The notes beneath the pieces are model-generated. The model was not told the DNA's origin, ran no database searches, and saw nothing but the letters and a program-made list of their open reading frames with translations. A stretch of 64,000 nt of DNA from Pseudomonas sp. HN11 (GTDB taxonomy: Bacteria; Pseudomonadota; Gammaproteobacteria; Pseudomonadales; Pseudomonadaceae): contig NZ_CP089985.1 of assembly GCF_021390155.1 (NCBI RefSeq), positions 2,491,001 to 2,555,000 of the forward strand, given 5' to 3'. How positions within the stretch are numbered: position 1 is the stretch's first letter; every line of letters starts with the position of its first letter. Below, piece by piece: positions 34,351-45,370 of the stretch. Made by a program: the position numbers and the translations under genes.

Positions 34351-35610
34351 ATGCCGACAAAAAAGAAACCGGCCCGTGAGGCCACGCGAGACCTTCCATC
34401 CATTCCCAAAGAGCTGATCGACCAGTTCGTCAGCGGTCCGATGAGTGCCGAAGCCATTCAGGACGCCTCGATGGCGTTCAAAAAGGCGCTGATCGAGCGA
34501 GCTCTTGGTGCCGAGTTGGGCCACCATCTTGGCTATCCTCAGGGCGCGGAGCGCCCTGAGGATTCGAGCAACCAACGCAATGGCAAGAGTGGCAAAACGG
34601 TGCTGACCGATGACGGCCCTTTGCGTCTGGATATTCCCAGAGATCGCGATGGAAGTTTTGCCCCGATCTTGATCCCTAAGCATGAGCGCCGTTTTACAGG
34701 CTTTGATGACAAGATCATCGCGATGTATGCCCGAGGTATGACGGTTCGCGAAATCAGGGCGTTTCTCTCGGAACAGTACGGAACAGAAGTCTCCCACGAC
34801 TTTATCAGTTCCGTCACTGACGCCGTTTTGGAGGAGGTTGCCGCCTGGCAACAGCGACCGCTTGAACCGATGTACCCGGTAATTTTCTTCGATGCATTGC
34901 GAGTCAAAATTCGTGACGAAGGCCTGGTGCGCAACAAAGCGATTTACCTGGCACTGGGCGTATTGCCGGACGGAACCCGAGATATCCTGGGCATTTGGAT
35001 TGAAACAACCGAAGGCGCCAAGTTTTGGATGAAGGTCTTCAACGACCTGAAAACGCGAGGCGTCGAGGACGTCTTGATCGCCGTAACTGACGGTCTCAAA
35101 GGCATGCCCGAAGCGCTGAGTGCTGTGTTTCCTGAGACGACGTTGCAGACCTGCATCGTCCATCTGATCCGCAACAGCCTCGATTACGCAGGCTGGGACA
35201 AGCGCCGTGAGCTGGCCAAGGCATTGAAGCCGATCTATCAAGCGCTCAATGCTGACCTCGCCGAGCAAGCGCTGCTGGCCTTCGAAGCCGGGCCTTGGGG
35301 CAAGCAATATCCCACGGTTGTGGCGGCTTGGAAGCGCGCTTGGGATCGGGTTATCCCGTTCTTCGTGTTTCCCCCGGCGATACGCAAAGTGATCTACACA
35401 ACCAACGCCATCGAGAGCATCAATGCTCAGTTGCGCAAGATCATCAAGACGCGAGGCCACTTCCCAACGGACGATGCCGCGACGAAGCTGATTTGGCTGG
35501 GTTTACGCAATATCACCGCGAACTGGGGCAGTGCAGCCCATGACTGGAAGAGCGCGATGAATCAATTTGCGATCCTGTACGCAGATCGATTTATCAGGCC
35601 GACCTGGTAA
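34351..35610 (+). CDS. IS256-family transposase
   Basis: Protein of 419 residues, full length for the family. The catalytic triad reads D181 (VIFFDALRVKIR), D247 (AVTDGLKG) and E355 (TTNAIESINAQLRK), and the C(2)H-type segment LQTCIVHLIRNS lies between D and E. There is no frameshift or early stop, so the element may still be mobile. The gene is the only one inside the insertion sequence. Confidence 0.95.
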   Translation: MPTKKKPAREATRDLPSIPKELIDQFVSGPMSAEAIQDASMAFKKALIERALGAELGHHLGYPQGAERPEDSSNQRNGKSGKTVLTDDGPLRLDIPRDRDGSFAPILIPKHERRFTGFDDKIIAMYARGMTVREIRAFLSEQYGTEVSHDFISSVTDAVLEEVAAWQQRPLEPMYPVIFFDALRVKIRDEGLVRNKAIYLALGVLPDGTRDILGIWIETTEGAKFWMKVFNDLKTRGVEDVLIAVTDGLKGMPEALSAVFPETTLQTCIVHLIRNSLDYAGWDKRRELAKALKPIYQALNADLAEQALLAFEAGPWGKQYPTVVAAWKRAWDRVIPFFVFPPAIRKVIYTTNAIESINAQLRKIIKTRGHFPTDDAATKLIWLGLRNITANWGSAAHDWKSAMNQFAILYADRFIRPTW

Positions 35611-35616
35611 AGCTAG

Positions 35617-35636
35617 GGCCTGCCTGACGGCAGGCC
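35617..35636. other. Perfect hairpin at the 3' end of the transposase gene
   Basis: GGCCTGCC and GGCAGGCC form an 8-bp perfect stem with loop TGAC, seven bases after the transposase stop. There is no T run, so it may mark the IS right end region or act as a weak terminator. Confidence 0.5.
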
Positions 35637-35670
35637 GTTACCGGCCCGCACACAAAAAATCTGACACTCT

Positions 35671-35742
35671 CCCTTTTTCGGTAACGGCCACTTATGGTTC
35701 CTCCCTTACGGCGGGTCACTTTTGGAAAAGAGCCCCAAAAAT
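35671..35742. repeat. Right part of IS-split solo repeat arm (copy C)
   Basis: It continues the arm begun at 34281: CGGTAACGGCCACTTATGGT, then CGGCGGGTCACTTTTGG and AAAGAGCCCC, as in elements A and B. No opposite arm or AACGGATATGTA terminus is seen before the next gene, so this copy is a solo arm. Confidence 0.75.
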
Positions 35743-35834
35743 TGGTCACCCATTCTTCCCCAGAATTGGATATTCCTCCCCCGAGGCCCGATGACTAACC
35801 TAGCCATCAATTCCCACTGCCTTGGAGCAACACC

Positions 35835-36272
35835 ATGCAAACCCGTACCGATTTCTACACCGCCTCCCCAGACGCCATGAAAGCCATGCTCGCCCTGGAA
35901 GCCGCCGTCGGCAAACTGTCCATCGAACTGCCATTGCTGGAGCTGGTGCGTTTGCGCGTGTCGCAGATCAACGGCTGCGCCTTCTGCCTCGACATGCACA
36001 CCGCCGACGCCCGCAAAGGCGGCGAGACCGAACGCCGTCTGTACACCGTGTCGGCCTGGCGCGAAACACCATTTTTCACCCCGCGTGAACGCGCCGCGCT
36101 GGCCTGGGCCGAGAGCCTGACCCTGATCAGCCACACCCACGCCCCGGACGAAGACTTCAACGCACTGGCCGCCGAATTCAGCGCCCAGGAACAAGTCGAC
36201 CTGAGCTTGGCCATCGCCACCATCAACAGCTGGAACCGTCTGGCGGTGGGTTTCCGCAAGATGCCGAAGTAA
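35835..36272 (+). CDS. Carboxymuconolactone decarboxylase family protein, AhpD-like
   Basis: All-helical protein of 145 residues with the CxxC-x3-H motif CAFCLDMHT, as in AhpD-like alkylhydroperoxidases. The two Cys form the redox centre. The physiological substrate is unknown; such proteins usually help detoxify peroxides. The ATG at 35835 has TTGGAG eight bases upstream. It converges with the TonB-dependent receptor gene, with three bases between the two stops. The upstream sequence is C-rich, next to the solo repeat arm. Confidence 0.88.
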   Translation: MQTRTDFYTASPDAMKAMLALEAAVGKLSIELPLLELVRLRVSQINGCAFCLDMHTADARKGGETERRLYTVSAWRETPFFTPRERAALAWAESLTLISHTHAPDEDFNALAAEFSAQEQVDLSLAIATINSWNRLAVGFRKMPK

Positions 36273-36275
36273 GCT

Positions 36276-38426
36276 TTAGAAGTTGACCGACGCACTCAAG
36301 CGCGCCGTCAGTGGCGCGCCCTGGAACACATAGTCATCGCCCATGTACTCGCCCGCGTCGCGCCAGTAGCGCTTGTCGAACAGGTTGTCGACGCTCAGGC
36401 GGAACACCGTTTCATAGCCGCTCACCTTGGTGGTATAGCGGCTGCCCACGTTTACCACGGCGTAATCCCCCACCTCCACATTGCCGCTGCGGTTGGCGTA
36501 CTTCTTGGCGCTGTATTGCACGCCGCCCAGTACCGCCAGGCCGTTGACCCAGGGCAACGCATAGTCCGCATACACACTGGCACGCAGCTTGGGTACGTTG
36601 ATCGCTTGGTGGCCCTCATAGTCCGCAGTACCACTGCCGGTCACCCGCGCACGAATCGCCGCCACGCTGGTTGCGATCTGCAGGCGCTCGGTGGCCCAGC
36701 CGTTGGCCGACAGTTCCAGGCCGGTGTTCTTTTGCTCGCCCTGTTGCACATAGTCGAATGTGCCAGCGCTATTGGGTTTGGCGTATTGGTAGGCCTGGCG
36801 GGTCTGGAATACGGCGGCGGTGAAGCTCATGCGGCGCCAGTCGTATTTCACCCCGGCTTCGATTTGACGTGAGGGGGTGGGGGCCAGGGTTTCACCGTCG
36901 TTGTTGGTGGTCCATGGCGCCTCGCCGCCCAGGGACAGGCCTTTGCTGTAGCTGGTGTACAGCGACACATTGTCCACCGGTTTATAGATCAACGATGCCT
37001 GGGGCAGGAACTCGTATTGCTGGGTGTGGCGTTGTTGGTTGCCGTTCTGGTCGAAGGCTTTTTCATCCAGGCGCACTTCGCGGCCGCCGAGGATGGTTTG
37101 CCATTGCTCGTTGAGGCGAATGCGGTCGGTGACGAACAGGCCGTATTGGCGGCTGTCGAGACGCTTGTGCTTGTCGTTGAGCGGCACGTCGGTAGGGGGG
37201 AAGGTCGGGGCGTCGACAGTGATGTTGGAGCTACCGATGTATTCGTTGACTGACTTGCGCTTGTCGACCACACGGCGGAATGCGCTGGTGCCGAAGGTCA
37301 GTTCATGGCCCAGGCTGCCGGTGTCGAACAGCCCGGTCATCGCTGCCTGCACTTCGTCGTCACGGCGGGTGTCGTCGGGACTGCGGTAGTCGTAGACGTC
37401 ATAGTCGCCGGTTGGGCTGAAAAAAGCGGTGCCGCAATCGGTCACGTAGAAGCAGCCATACGCAAACGAGCTGTAATCATCGATCACCACCTTGCTGCGG
37501 GCGGCGCTGAGGTTGCCTTTCCATCGATCGCTGAAGCGGTACTCGAACTTGCCGTTGAGGTTCAGTGAATCAATACCGACTTGCTTCGAACCGCTCTGGT
37601 GGCCCAGCAGCTTTTTCGGCGAGGCATCGTGGGGCACTTCGGTGCCGCCGAGCAATTGGTAGCCCGGCACCGAACGCTGTTGCTTGTTCTGGTACTCGGC
37701 GTCCAGTTGCAACACCGCGTCGGGGCTGATGTTCCAGTCGAACGCCAGGGACACAAAGTCACGCTGGCCATTGGCGTGTTCCACATAGGAGTTGAGGTCT
37801 TCATGGGCCACGTTGGTGCGCAGGCCGAACTGTTGCTCACTGCCAAACCAACCGCCGACGTCGGTGGCGAGGTAGCCGCTGCCGCGGTCGTCGGTAGAGA
37901 CGGTCACCGAGCGTACATCCTCCGGGCGCTTGGTCACGTAGTTGATCACGCCACTGGGCTCGGAGATCCCGCTTTGCAGGCCCGCCAGGCCCTTGAGCAC
38001 TTCTACTTGCTGTTTGTTTTCCAGCGCGACGTTCTGTTCGCCGGTGATGGTGCGCCCGTTGATCTTGTAACTGCTGGCCGCATTCAGCGAGAAACCGCGC
38101 ACTACAAAGTTCTCGTAGTAGCCGATGGGCGCATAGCTGTCGCCCACCGAGGCGTCGTTGCGCAGCACTTCGCTGAGCAGGCGCGCCTGCTGGTCCTTGA
38201 TCAGTGCGGCGTTGATCACCGTGATCGAGGCTGGAGTGTCCAGCAGCGGTGCGTCATCGAAGCCGCCCACCGAGGCGGTTTCACTGCGGTAGCCGGATTC
38301 ATCCTGGCCCTGGATTTTCACCGCCGGCAGTTCGATTTCAGCCGCCAGGCTGTTACCTATTCCGCCGCTGAGCAGCAGGCCGAGGGCGAAACGTGAGGTG
38401 ACGACGGGACGAAAACGCAAAACCAT
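36276..38426 (-). CDS. TonB-dependent siderophore receptor
   Basis: Outer-membrane receptor of 716 residues: signal peptide (cleavage after SLAA), a TonB-box-like segment (ELPAVKIQG), plug domain (about 55-165: LDTPASITVINAALIKDQQA, VEVLKGLAGLQSGISEPSGV), a 22-strand barrel and a terminal aromatic residue (ASVNF). It lacks the extra N-terminal signalling domain of FpvA/FecA-type receptors. It resembles FhuA-type receptors for hydroxamate ferric siderophores, though the ligand cannot be assigned. I saw no clear Fur box in the 87 bases upstream. An AraC gene lies upstream on the same strand. Confidence 0.92.
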   Translation of the reverse strand: MVLRFRPVVTSRFALGLLLSGGIGNSLAAEIELPAVKIQGQDESGYRSETASVGGFDDAPLLDTPASITVINAALIKDQQARLLSEVLRNDASVGDSYAPIGYYENFVVRGFSLNAASSYKINGRTITGEQNVALENKQQVEVLKGLAGLQSGISEPSGVINYVTKRPEDVRSVTVSTDDRGSGYLATDVGGWFGSEQQFGLRTNVAHEDLNSYVEHANGQRDFVSLAFDWNISPDAVLQLDAEYQNKQQRSVPGYQLLGGTEVPHDASPKKLLGHQSGSKQVGIDSLNLNGKFEYRFSDRWKGNLSAARSKVVIDDYSSFAYGCFYVTDCGTAFFSPTGDYDVYDYRSPDDTRRDDEVQAAMTGLFDTGSLGHELTFGTSAFRRVVDKRKSVNEYIGSSNITVDAPTFPPTDVPLNDKHKRLDSRQYGLFVTDRIRLNEQWQTILGGREVRLDEKAFDQNGNQQRHTQQYEFLPQASLIYKPVDNVSLYTSYSKGLSLGGEAPWTTNNDGETLAPTPSRQIEAGVKYDWRRMSFTAAVFQTRQAYQYAKPNSAGTFDYVQQGEQKNTGLELSANGWATERLQIATSVAAIRARVTGSGTADYEGHQAINVPKLRASVYADYALPWVNGLAVLGGVQYSAKKYANRSGNVEVGDYAVVNVGSRYTTKVSGYETVFRLSVDNLFDKRYWRDAGEYMGDDYVFQGAPLTARLSASVNF

Positions 38427-38513
38427 GGGGGCAGGGCCTTAAAGCGCGGGGCGGGGGGCGCATAAGCTAGGCATATCGGCCAGGTTTTACAAGGTATTGA
38501 GAAGGCTTCTGCG

Positions 38514-39410
38514 TTAGTGGCGGTGCTTTAGCGTTTCACTCGGCAGTTCCTTGAACAATGCGCGGTAACTGTTGGAAAACCGCCCCAGATGCCAGAACGA
38601 CCAGTTCATCGCCACCTCGGCCACGGTGGCATCCGCTGAACCCAGCAACTCCCGCCGCGCCCCATTCAAACGGCGCAACCTCAACCACTGCGCCGGGCTC
38701 ATCCCGGTGTAGGTCTTGAAGCCCTGTTGCAACTGACGCAACGGCACGTCGGCAATACGCGCCAGTTCCAGCAGGTTGACGGTCTCGTCCGGCGCATCCG
38801 CCGCCCATTCGCCGATGCGCGCCATCAGCCGGCGTTCCTCGCTGCGCCGCTGTAATGAGTGGCGGTCCAGGCATACGCAAGCGTTGTCGAGGATGAACAG
38901 GCAATCGTCCAGCAATTGCTGGGTCAGCGTGTCGCGGCTGGCGGGGTCGATGTCGCTGGACAGGCGTGTGAGGGTGCCACTCAGCCAGCGACTGAATAGC
39001 CCATTCTGCTGGCAGGTCAGCGGCGCCATGAACAGGCCTTCAAGTTTCGCCACCTCCAGCCCATGGCGTTGCACGAACTGCGGTCCGAACACCACCGCTA
39101 CTTCACGGTAGTTTTCCGGGGTGATCCAGGTGTTGCGGCTTTCGCCATTGAGCAGGTACAGCGTGTTGTCACTGCCGTCGAAATAAAAGGCCAACGAACC
39201 AGGCGGTGCATTGAAATGCTGCTCCACGCGGGTGTTCATGCACTCTTCGTATACCTCCACACCTTGCAGGTCCAGGTAGCGGATTCGCCCGGCAAAATGC
39301 CCCGGGGACATCTGCTGGTACTGTTGCACCCAGCCGGGTGTCGCACTGCATTGAGCGGCCACGTCACCGGTGGTGAAGGCCTGTACGCGCAAAGCTGTTG
39401 CCTGTGTCAT
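38514..39410 (-). CDS. AraC-family transcriptional regulator
   Basis: Protein of 298 residues with an N-terminal cupin-like sensor half and a C-terminal AraC double helix-turn-helix (LLELARIADVPLRQLQQGFK, then VAEVAMNWSFWHLGRFSNSY), including the family segment GMSPAQWLRLRRLNGARREL. It is divergent from the polyamine gene set at 39551 and lies 87 bases upstream of the TonB receptor gene on the same strand. It could control either. The EutR/FeaR-like C-terminus and the position slightly favour the polyamine genes (inference). Confidence 0.86.
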   Translation of the reverse strand: MTQATALRVQAFTTGDVAAQCSATPGWVQQYQQMSPGHFAGRIRYLDLQGVEVYEECMNTRVEQHFNAPPGSLAFYFDGSDNTLYLLNGESRNTWITPENYREVAVVFGPQFVQRHGLEVAKLEGLFMAPLTCQQNGLFSRWLSGTLTRLSSDIDPASRDTLTQQLLDDCLFILDNACVCLDRHSLQRRSEERRLMARIGEWAADAPDETVNLLELARIADVPLRQLQQGFKTYTGMSPAQWLRLRRLNGARRELLGSADATVAEVAMNWSFWHLGRFSNSYRALFKELPSETLKHRH

Positions 39411-39550
39411 GGGTAACCTGGGCGCACTCTATTGGTGCGTTGTGGCTCGTGCAAAGTGGATAGATGCCGCAGGGGCGGCGGCATCAAGATAGACCTCAAT
39501 GCGCCAGGAGTACAAGCCGGTGCACGCACCCAACCCATGACGAGGTCCTT

Positions 39551-40909
39551 ATGAACGCCCCCTTCGATCAGCTGTCCGCCTGGCTGAAAGAACACAAGAT
39601 TACCGAAGTCGAATGCGTGATCAGTGATTTGACTGGCATCGCACGCGGCAAGATTGCGCCCACCAACAAGTTCCTGCATGAGCGAGGCATGCGCCTGCCG
39701 GAAAGTGTGCTGCTGCAAACGGTAACCGGGGACTTTGTCGACGACGACATTTACTACGACCTGCTCGACCCGGCCGACATCGACATGATCTGTCGCCCTG
39801 TTTCCAATGCTACTTACGTTGTGCCCTGGGCCATCGAACCCACCGCGATCGTGATCCACGACACCTTCGACAAGCAGGGCAACCCCATCGAGTTGTCGCC
39901 GCGCAACGTGCTGAAGAAGGTCCTGCAGCTCTACGCCGATCGGGGCTGGCAGCCGATCGTCGCGCCGGAAATGGAGTTCTACCTGACCCAGCGCTGCGAA
40001 GACCCGGACCTGCCGTTGAAAACCCCGGTAGGCCGCTCCGGCCGCGCCGAAACCGGGCGCCAGTCTTTTTCCATCGATGCCGCCAACGAATTCGACCCAT
40101 TGTTCGAGGACGTCTACGACTGGTGCGAAGCCCAGGGCCTGGACCTCGACACGCTGATCCACGAAGACGGCCCGGCGCAGATGGAAATCAACTTCCGCCA
40201 TGGCGACGCCCTTGACCTGGCCGACCAGATCACCGTGTTCAAACGCACCCTGCGCGAGGCCGCTCTCAAGCACAACGTAGCCGCGACCTTTATGGCCAAG
40301 CCGGTGGCTGACGAGCCGGGCAGCGCCATGCATCTGCACCAAAGTGTGGTGGATATCGCCACCGGCAAACCGGTCTTTGTCGATGCCGACGGCAACAAGA
40401 GCCAACTGTTCCTGCACCACATCGGCGGCTTGCAGAAGTACATTCCCAAGCTGCTGCCGATGTTTGCGCCGAACGTGAACTCGTTCCGCCGCTTCCTGCC
40501 GGACACCTCGGCGCCGGTCAACGTCGAGTGGGGCGAAGAGAACCGCACCGTCGGCCTGCGCGTGCCCACCTCCAGCCCCGACGCCATGCGCGTCGAAAAC
40601 CGCTTGCCTGGCGCCGATGCCAATCCCTACCTGGCGATTGCGGCTAGCCTGCTGTGTGGCTACCTCGGGATGACCGAACAGATCGAACCCAGCGCGCCGG
40701 TGGAGGGCCGCGCCTACGAGCGCCGCAACCTGCGCCTGCCGTTCACCCTCGAAGATGCGCTGGCACGCATGGAGGATTGCGACACGGTCAAGCGGTACCT
40801 GGGCGACAAGTTCGTGCGCGGCTACGTCGCGGTCAAGCGCGCCGAGCACGAGAATTTCAAGCGGGTTATCAGTTCCTGGGAGCGTGAGTTCCTGCTGTTA
40901 AGCGTCTGA
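39551..40909 (+). CDS. Glutamine synthetase-like glutamate-polyamine ligase
   Basis: Protein of 452 residues of the glutamine synthetase III/PuuA-like group. Motifs include VISDLTGIARGK, APEMEFYL, the ATP/metal segment DGPAQMEINF, KPVADEPGSAMHLHQS and NRTVGLRVP. It lacks the adenylylation loop of GlnA. The product ligates glutamate to putrescine or a related amine, the first step of the gamma-glutamyl polyamine route. The ATG at 39551 has GAGG seven bases upstream; upstream in-frame starts are poor. Next come a polyamine-binding protein and a PuuB-like oxidase, which support the role. P. aeruginosa carries related spu/pau genes, but I do not assign a specific symbol. Confidence 0.88.
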   Translation: MNAPFDQLSAWLKEHKITEVECVISDLTGIARGKIAPTNKFLHERGMRLPESVLLQTVTGDFVDDDIYYDLLDPADIDMICRPVSNATYVVPWAIEPTAIVIHDTFDKQGNPIELSPRNVLKKVLQLYADRGWQPIVAPEMEFYLTQRCEDPDLPLKTPVGRSGRAETGRQSFSIDAANEFDPLFEDVYDWCEAQGLDLDTLIHEDGPAQMEINFRHGDALDLADQITVFKRTLREAALKHNVAATFMAKPVADEPGSAMHLHQSVVDIATGKPVFVDADGNKSQLFLHHIGGLQKYIPKLLPMFAPNVNSFRRFLPDTSAPVNVEWGEENRTVGLRVPTSSPDAMRVENRLPGADANPYLAIAASLLCGYLGMTEQIEPSAPVEGRAYERRNLRLPFTLEDALARMEDCDTVKRYLGDKFVRGYVAVKRAEHENFKRVISSWEREFLLLSV

Positions 40910-40920
40910 AAAACCAATAA

Positions 40921-43310
<2,390 letters not shown>

Positions 43311-43326
43311 CCGACACCACAATCCA

Positions 43327-43339
43327 AATGTGGGAGCGG
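43327..43339. repeat. Half REP
   Basis: AATGTGGGAGCGG, one arm of the REP palindrome, in the 31-base gap between the convergent oxidase and LysR genes. The partner arm is missing. Confidence 0.6.
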
Positions 43340-43341
43340 CG

Positions 43342-44235
43342 TCAGGCCTTGGGTTCGGTCAGTACCTTGCGAAAGGTTTCTACCAACGGGCGAAGGTTGA
43401 TCCGATGCCACGCCGCCCACAGCGGGGTGGTGTAATTCAACCATGGCAGTTCGCGCAGTATCACGCCGGGCGGTGCGTTGCGGCTCAGGCCTTTTTGCAC
43501 CATTGCCACGCCCAGCCCGGAGGCGACCAGCCCCAACGCGGTAAACGGCTCCCCGGCCTCCATGGGAATCTGTGGGGTGAAACCGGCGCGGATGCAGGCG
43601 GCAACGAAGTCGTCGGCTGGGTTGGCGCCAGGTTTGCGCTGTACGCCAATCCATTCCTGCTCGGCCAGGTGCTCTGGCAACAGCTCGCTTCGGCTTGCCA
43701 GTGGGTGATGCTCCGGCAAAGCCAACAGCATCGGTTCATCCAGTACTTGCAGCGCGATCAGGTCCGGATCATCGGCGGCGGGTGGTTCGCTGACGAGGGC
43801 AATGTCCAAGCTGCGTTGGCGCAGGCCCTCGAGTTGCTCGAGGGACGGCAGGTTATACAGCTTGATATGCACGGTGGGGCGGTCGTCCCTCAATATGCGC
43901 AAGGCGTTGGGCAATACACCGGCATGCATGGCGTTTTCGATATAGCCGATGCACAGTCCACCTTCTTCGCCACGGCCCAGACGCTTGCCCAGGGATTCCA
44001 GGCGGTTGGCGTGGGTCAGCAGTGCCCTGGTTTCAGCCAGGAAAGTCTGGCCATCACGGGTGAGGCGGATACGCTGCTGGCTGCGTTCGAACAGGGTCAG
44101 CCCCAGGCGCTCTTCCAGTTGGGCAATCTGCCGGCTCAGCGGTGACTGGGAGATGTGCAAGCGCTCGGCAGCGCGGCCGACGTGTTCTTCTTCGGCGACC
44201 ACTTCGAAGTAGCGCAATTGGCGTAGGTCGATCAT
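43342..44235 (-). CDS. LysR-family regulator
   Basis: Protein of 297 residues from the ATG at 44235, which begins MIDLRQLRYFEVVAEEEH, the standard LysR opening. The helix-turn-helix continues HISQSPLSRQIAQLEERL, with a LysR substrate domain after it. An upstream in-frame start would add 20 residues without a domain. It is divergent from an aldo/keto reductase-SDR-SRPBCC operon (113-base gap), which it probably controls. The similarity is to the BenM/CatM-like aromatic-responsive branch. Confidence 0.88.
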   Translation of the reverse strand: MIDLRQLRYFEVVAEEEHVGRAAERLHISQSPLSRQIAQLEERLGLTLFERSQQRIRLTRDGQTFLAETRALLTHANRLESLGKRLGRGEEGGLCIGYIENAMHAGVLPNALRILRDDRPTVHIKLYNLPSLEQLEGLRQRSLDIALVSEPPAADDPDLIALQVLDEPMLLALPEHHPLASRSELLPEHLAEQEWIGVQRKPGANPADDFVAACIRAGFTPQIPMEAGEPFTALGLVASGLGVAMVQKGLSRNAPPGVILRELPWLNYTTPLWAAWHRINLRPLVETFRKVLTEPKA

Positions 44236-44348
44236 GTTAGACCTCGGAGGACTCAAGTTGGTCGCAGTATGTCTTGGACGGTCCGATCTCTGCAATCTAG
44301 GATCTGCTCAACGGTCATAGCGACCTCTTACCCATTTGAGGATCCACC

Positions 44349-45353
44349 ATGAGCTTGAAAGATAAACTTCCCGGTCAACTCGGCTTCGGCACTGCACCGC
44401 TGGGCAACATGTTCCGCGCCATTCCAGAAGACGAGGCCCAGGCCACAGTGCAAGCCGCCTGGAACGCTGGCGTGCGCTATTTCGACACCGCGCCGTTCTA
44501 CGGCTCGGGCCTCTCGGAAATCCGTCTGGGCCAGGCCTTGTCACAGTACAACCGCGATGACTTCGTGCTCAGCACCAAAGTCGGCCGGGTGATTCTCGAC
44601 GAAATCGAAGACAGCGCCCGCGACCTCGGCGAAAAAAACGGCGTCTTCGAACACGGCCGTCCGAACAAGATGCTCAATGACTACAGCGCCGACGCCACCC
44701 TGCGTTCCATCGAAGACAGCCTGACCCGCCTCAAAACCGACCGCCTGGACATCGTGTGGATCCATGACATTGCCCAAGACTTCTACGGCGACCAGTGGCT
44801 GGACTACTTCAACCAGGCCCGCACCGGCGCCTTCAAAGTGCTGACCCGCCTGCGCGAAGAAGGCGTGATCAAGGCCTGGGGCCTGGGCGTGAACCGCGTC
44901 GAGCCGTGCGAGCTGACGCTGGATTTGACCGAAGCACAACCCGACGGCTTTTTGCTGGCCGGCCGCTACACTCTGCTGGACCACGACCGCGCCCTGCAGC
45001 GCCTGATGGACGCGGCCCTGGCGCAGAACGTCGAGATCGTCGTCGGTGGCCCCTACAGCTCCGGCATCCTCGCCGGTGGCGAACACTTTGAATACCAGAA
45101 AGCCAGCCCGGCGATCATCAGCAAGGTCGAGCAGATCAAGGCGATTGCCCAGGCATTCGGCGTCAGCGTAAAAGCCGCTGCCCTGCAATTTTCCCTGGCC
45201 CATCCGGCCGTGGCGGCCGTCATTCCCGGTGCCAGTCGTCCGGGGCGGATTGCCGAAGACGTCGCTGCGTTGTCAGAGAAGATCCCCGCAGGCTTCTGGC
45301 AGGCCTTGCGCGACGCCCGATTGATTTCGGATCGCGCACCCCTGCCGCTTTAA
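44349..45353 (+). CDS. Aldo/keto reductase, L-fucose/D-threo-aldose 1-dehydrogenase-like
   Basis: Protein of 334 residues with the AKR barrel. GLGFGTAPLGN-like start, RYFDTAPFYGSGLSEIRLG (catalytic Asp and Tyr), FVLSTKVGRV (Lys), WIHD (His) and the cofactor segment VIPGASRPGRIAED are visible. The segment order fits the AKR15-like aldose dehydrogenases that oxidise L-fucose or D-arabinose to the lactone. It is first in an operon with SDR and SRPBCC genes (gaps 17 and 29 bases) and divergent from a LysR gene. Confidence 0.87.
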   Translation: MSLKDKLPGQLGFGTAPLGNMFRAIPEDEAQATVQAAWNAGVRYFDTAPFYGSGLSEIRLGQALSQYNRDDFVLSTKVGRVILDEIEDSARDLGEKNGVFEHGRPNKMLNDYSADATLRSIEDSLTRLKTDRLDIVWIHDIAQDFYGDQWLDYFNQARTGAFKVLTRLREEGVIKAWGLGVNRVEPCELTLDLTEAQPDGFLLAGRYTLLDHDRALQRLMDAALAQNVEIVVGGPYSSGILAGGEHFEYQKASPAIISKVEQIKAIAQAFGVSVKAAALQFSLAHPAVAAVIPGASRPGRIAEDVAALSEKIPAGFWQALRDARLISDRAPLPL

Positions 45354-45370
45354 CTTCAGGAGTTTCAACC

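Larger units (their letters stand above)
34299..35670 (+). mobile_element. IS256-family insertion sequence, intact
   Basis: About 1.37 kb with one transposase gene. The imperfect terminal inverted repeats match at 16 of 20 positions (GACTGTCATAAATTTTGTGT on the left, against GAGTGTCAGATTTTTTGTGT from the right end). The sequence CCCTTTTTCGG is present on both sides; the 8-9 bp target duplication typical of the family lies within it. The exact ends are uncertain by a base or two because of this overlap. The target is one arm of the large inverted-repeat family. Confidence 0.9.

Noticed and set aside
38427..38513. Search for a Fur box before the TonB receptor
   Set aside because: No GATAATGATAATCATTATC-like sequence could be seen in the 87-base gap.
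43342..44145. Plus-strand 271-codon frame opposite the LysR gene
   Set aside because: Antisense of a clear LysR protein with a standard helix-turn-helix.
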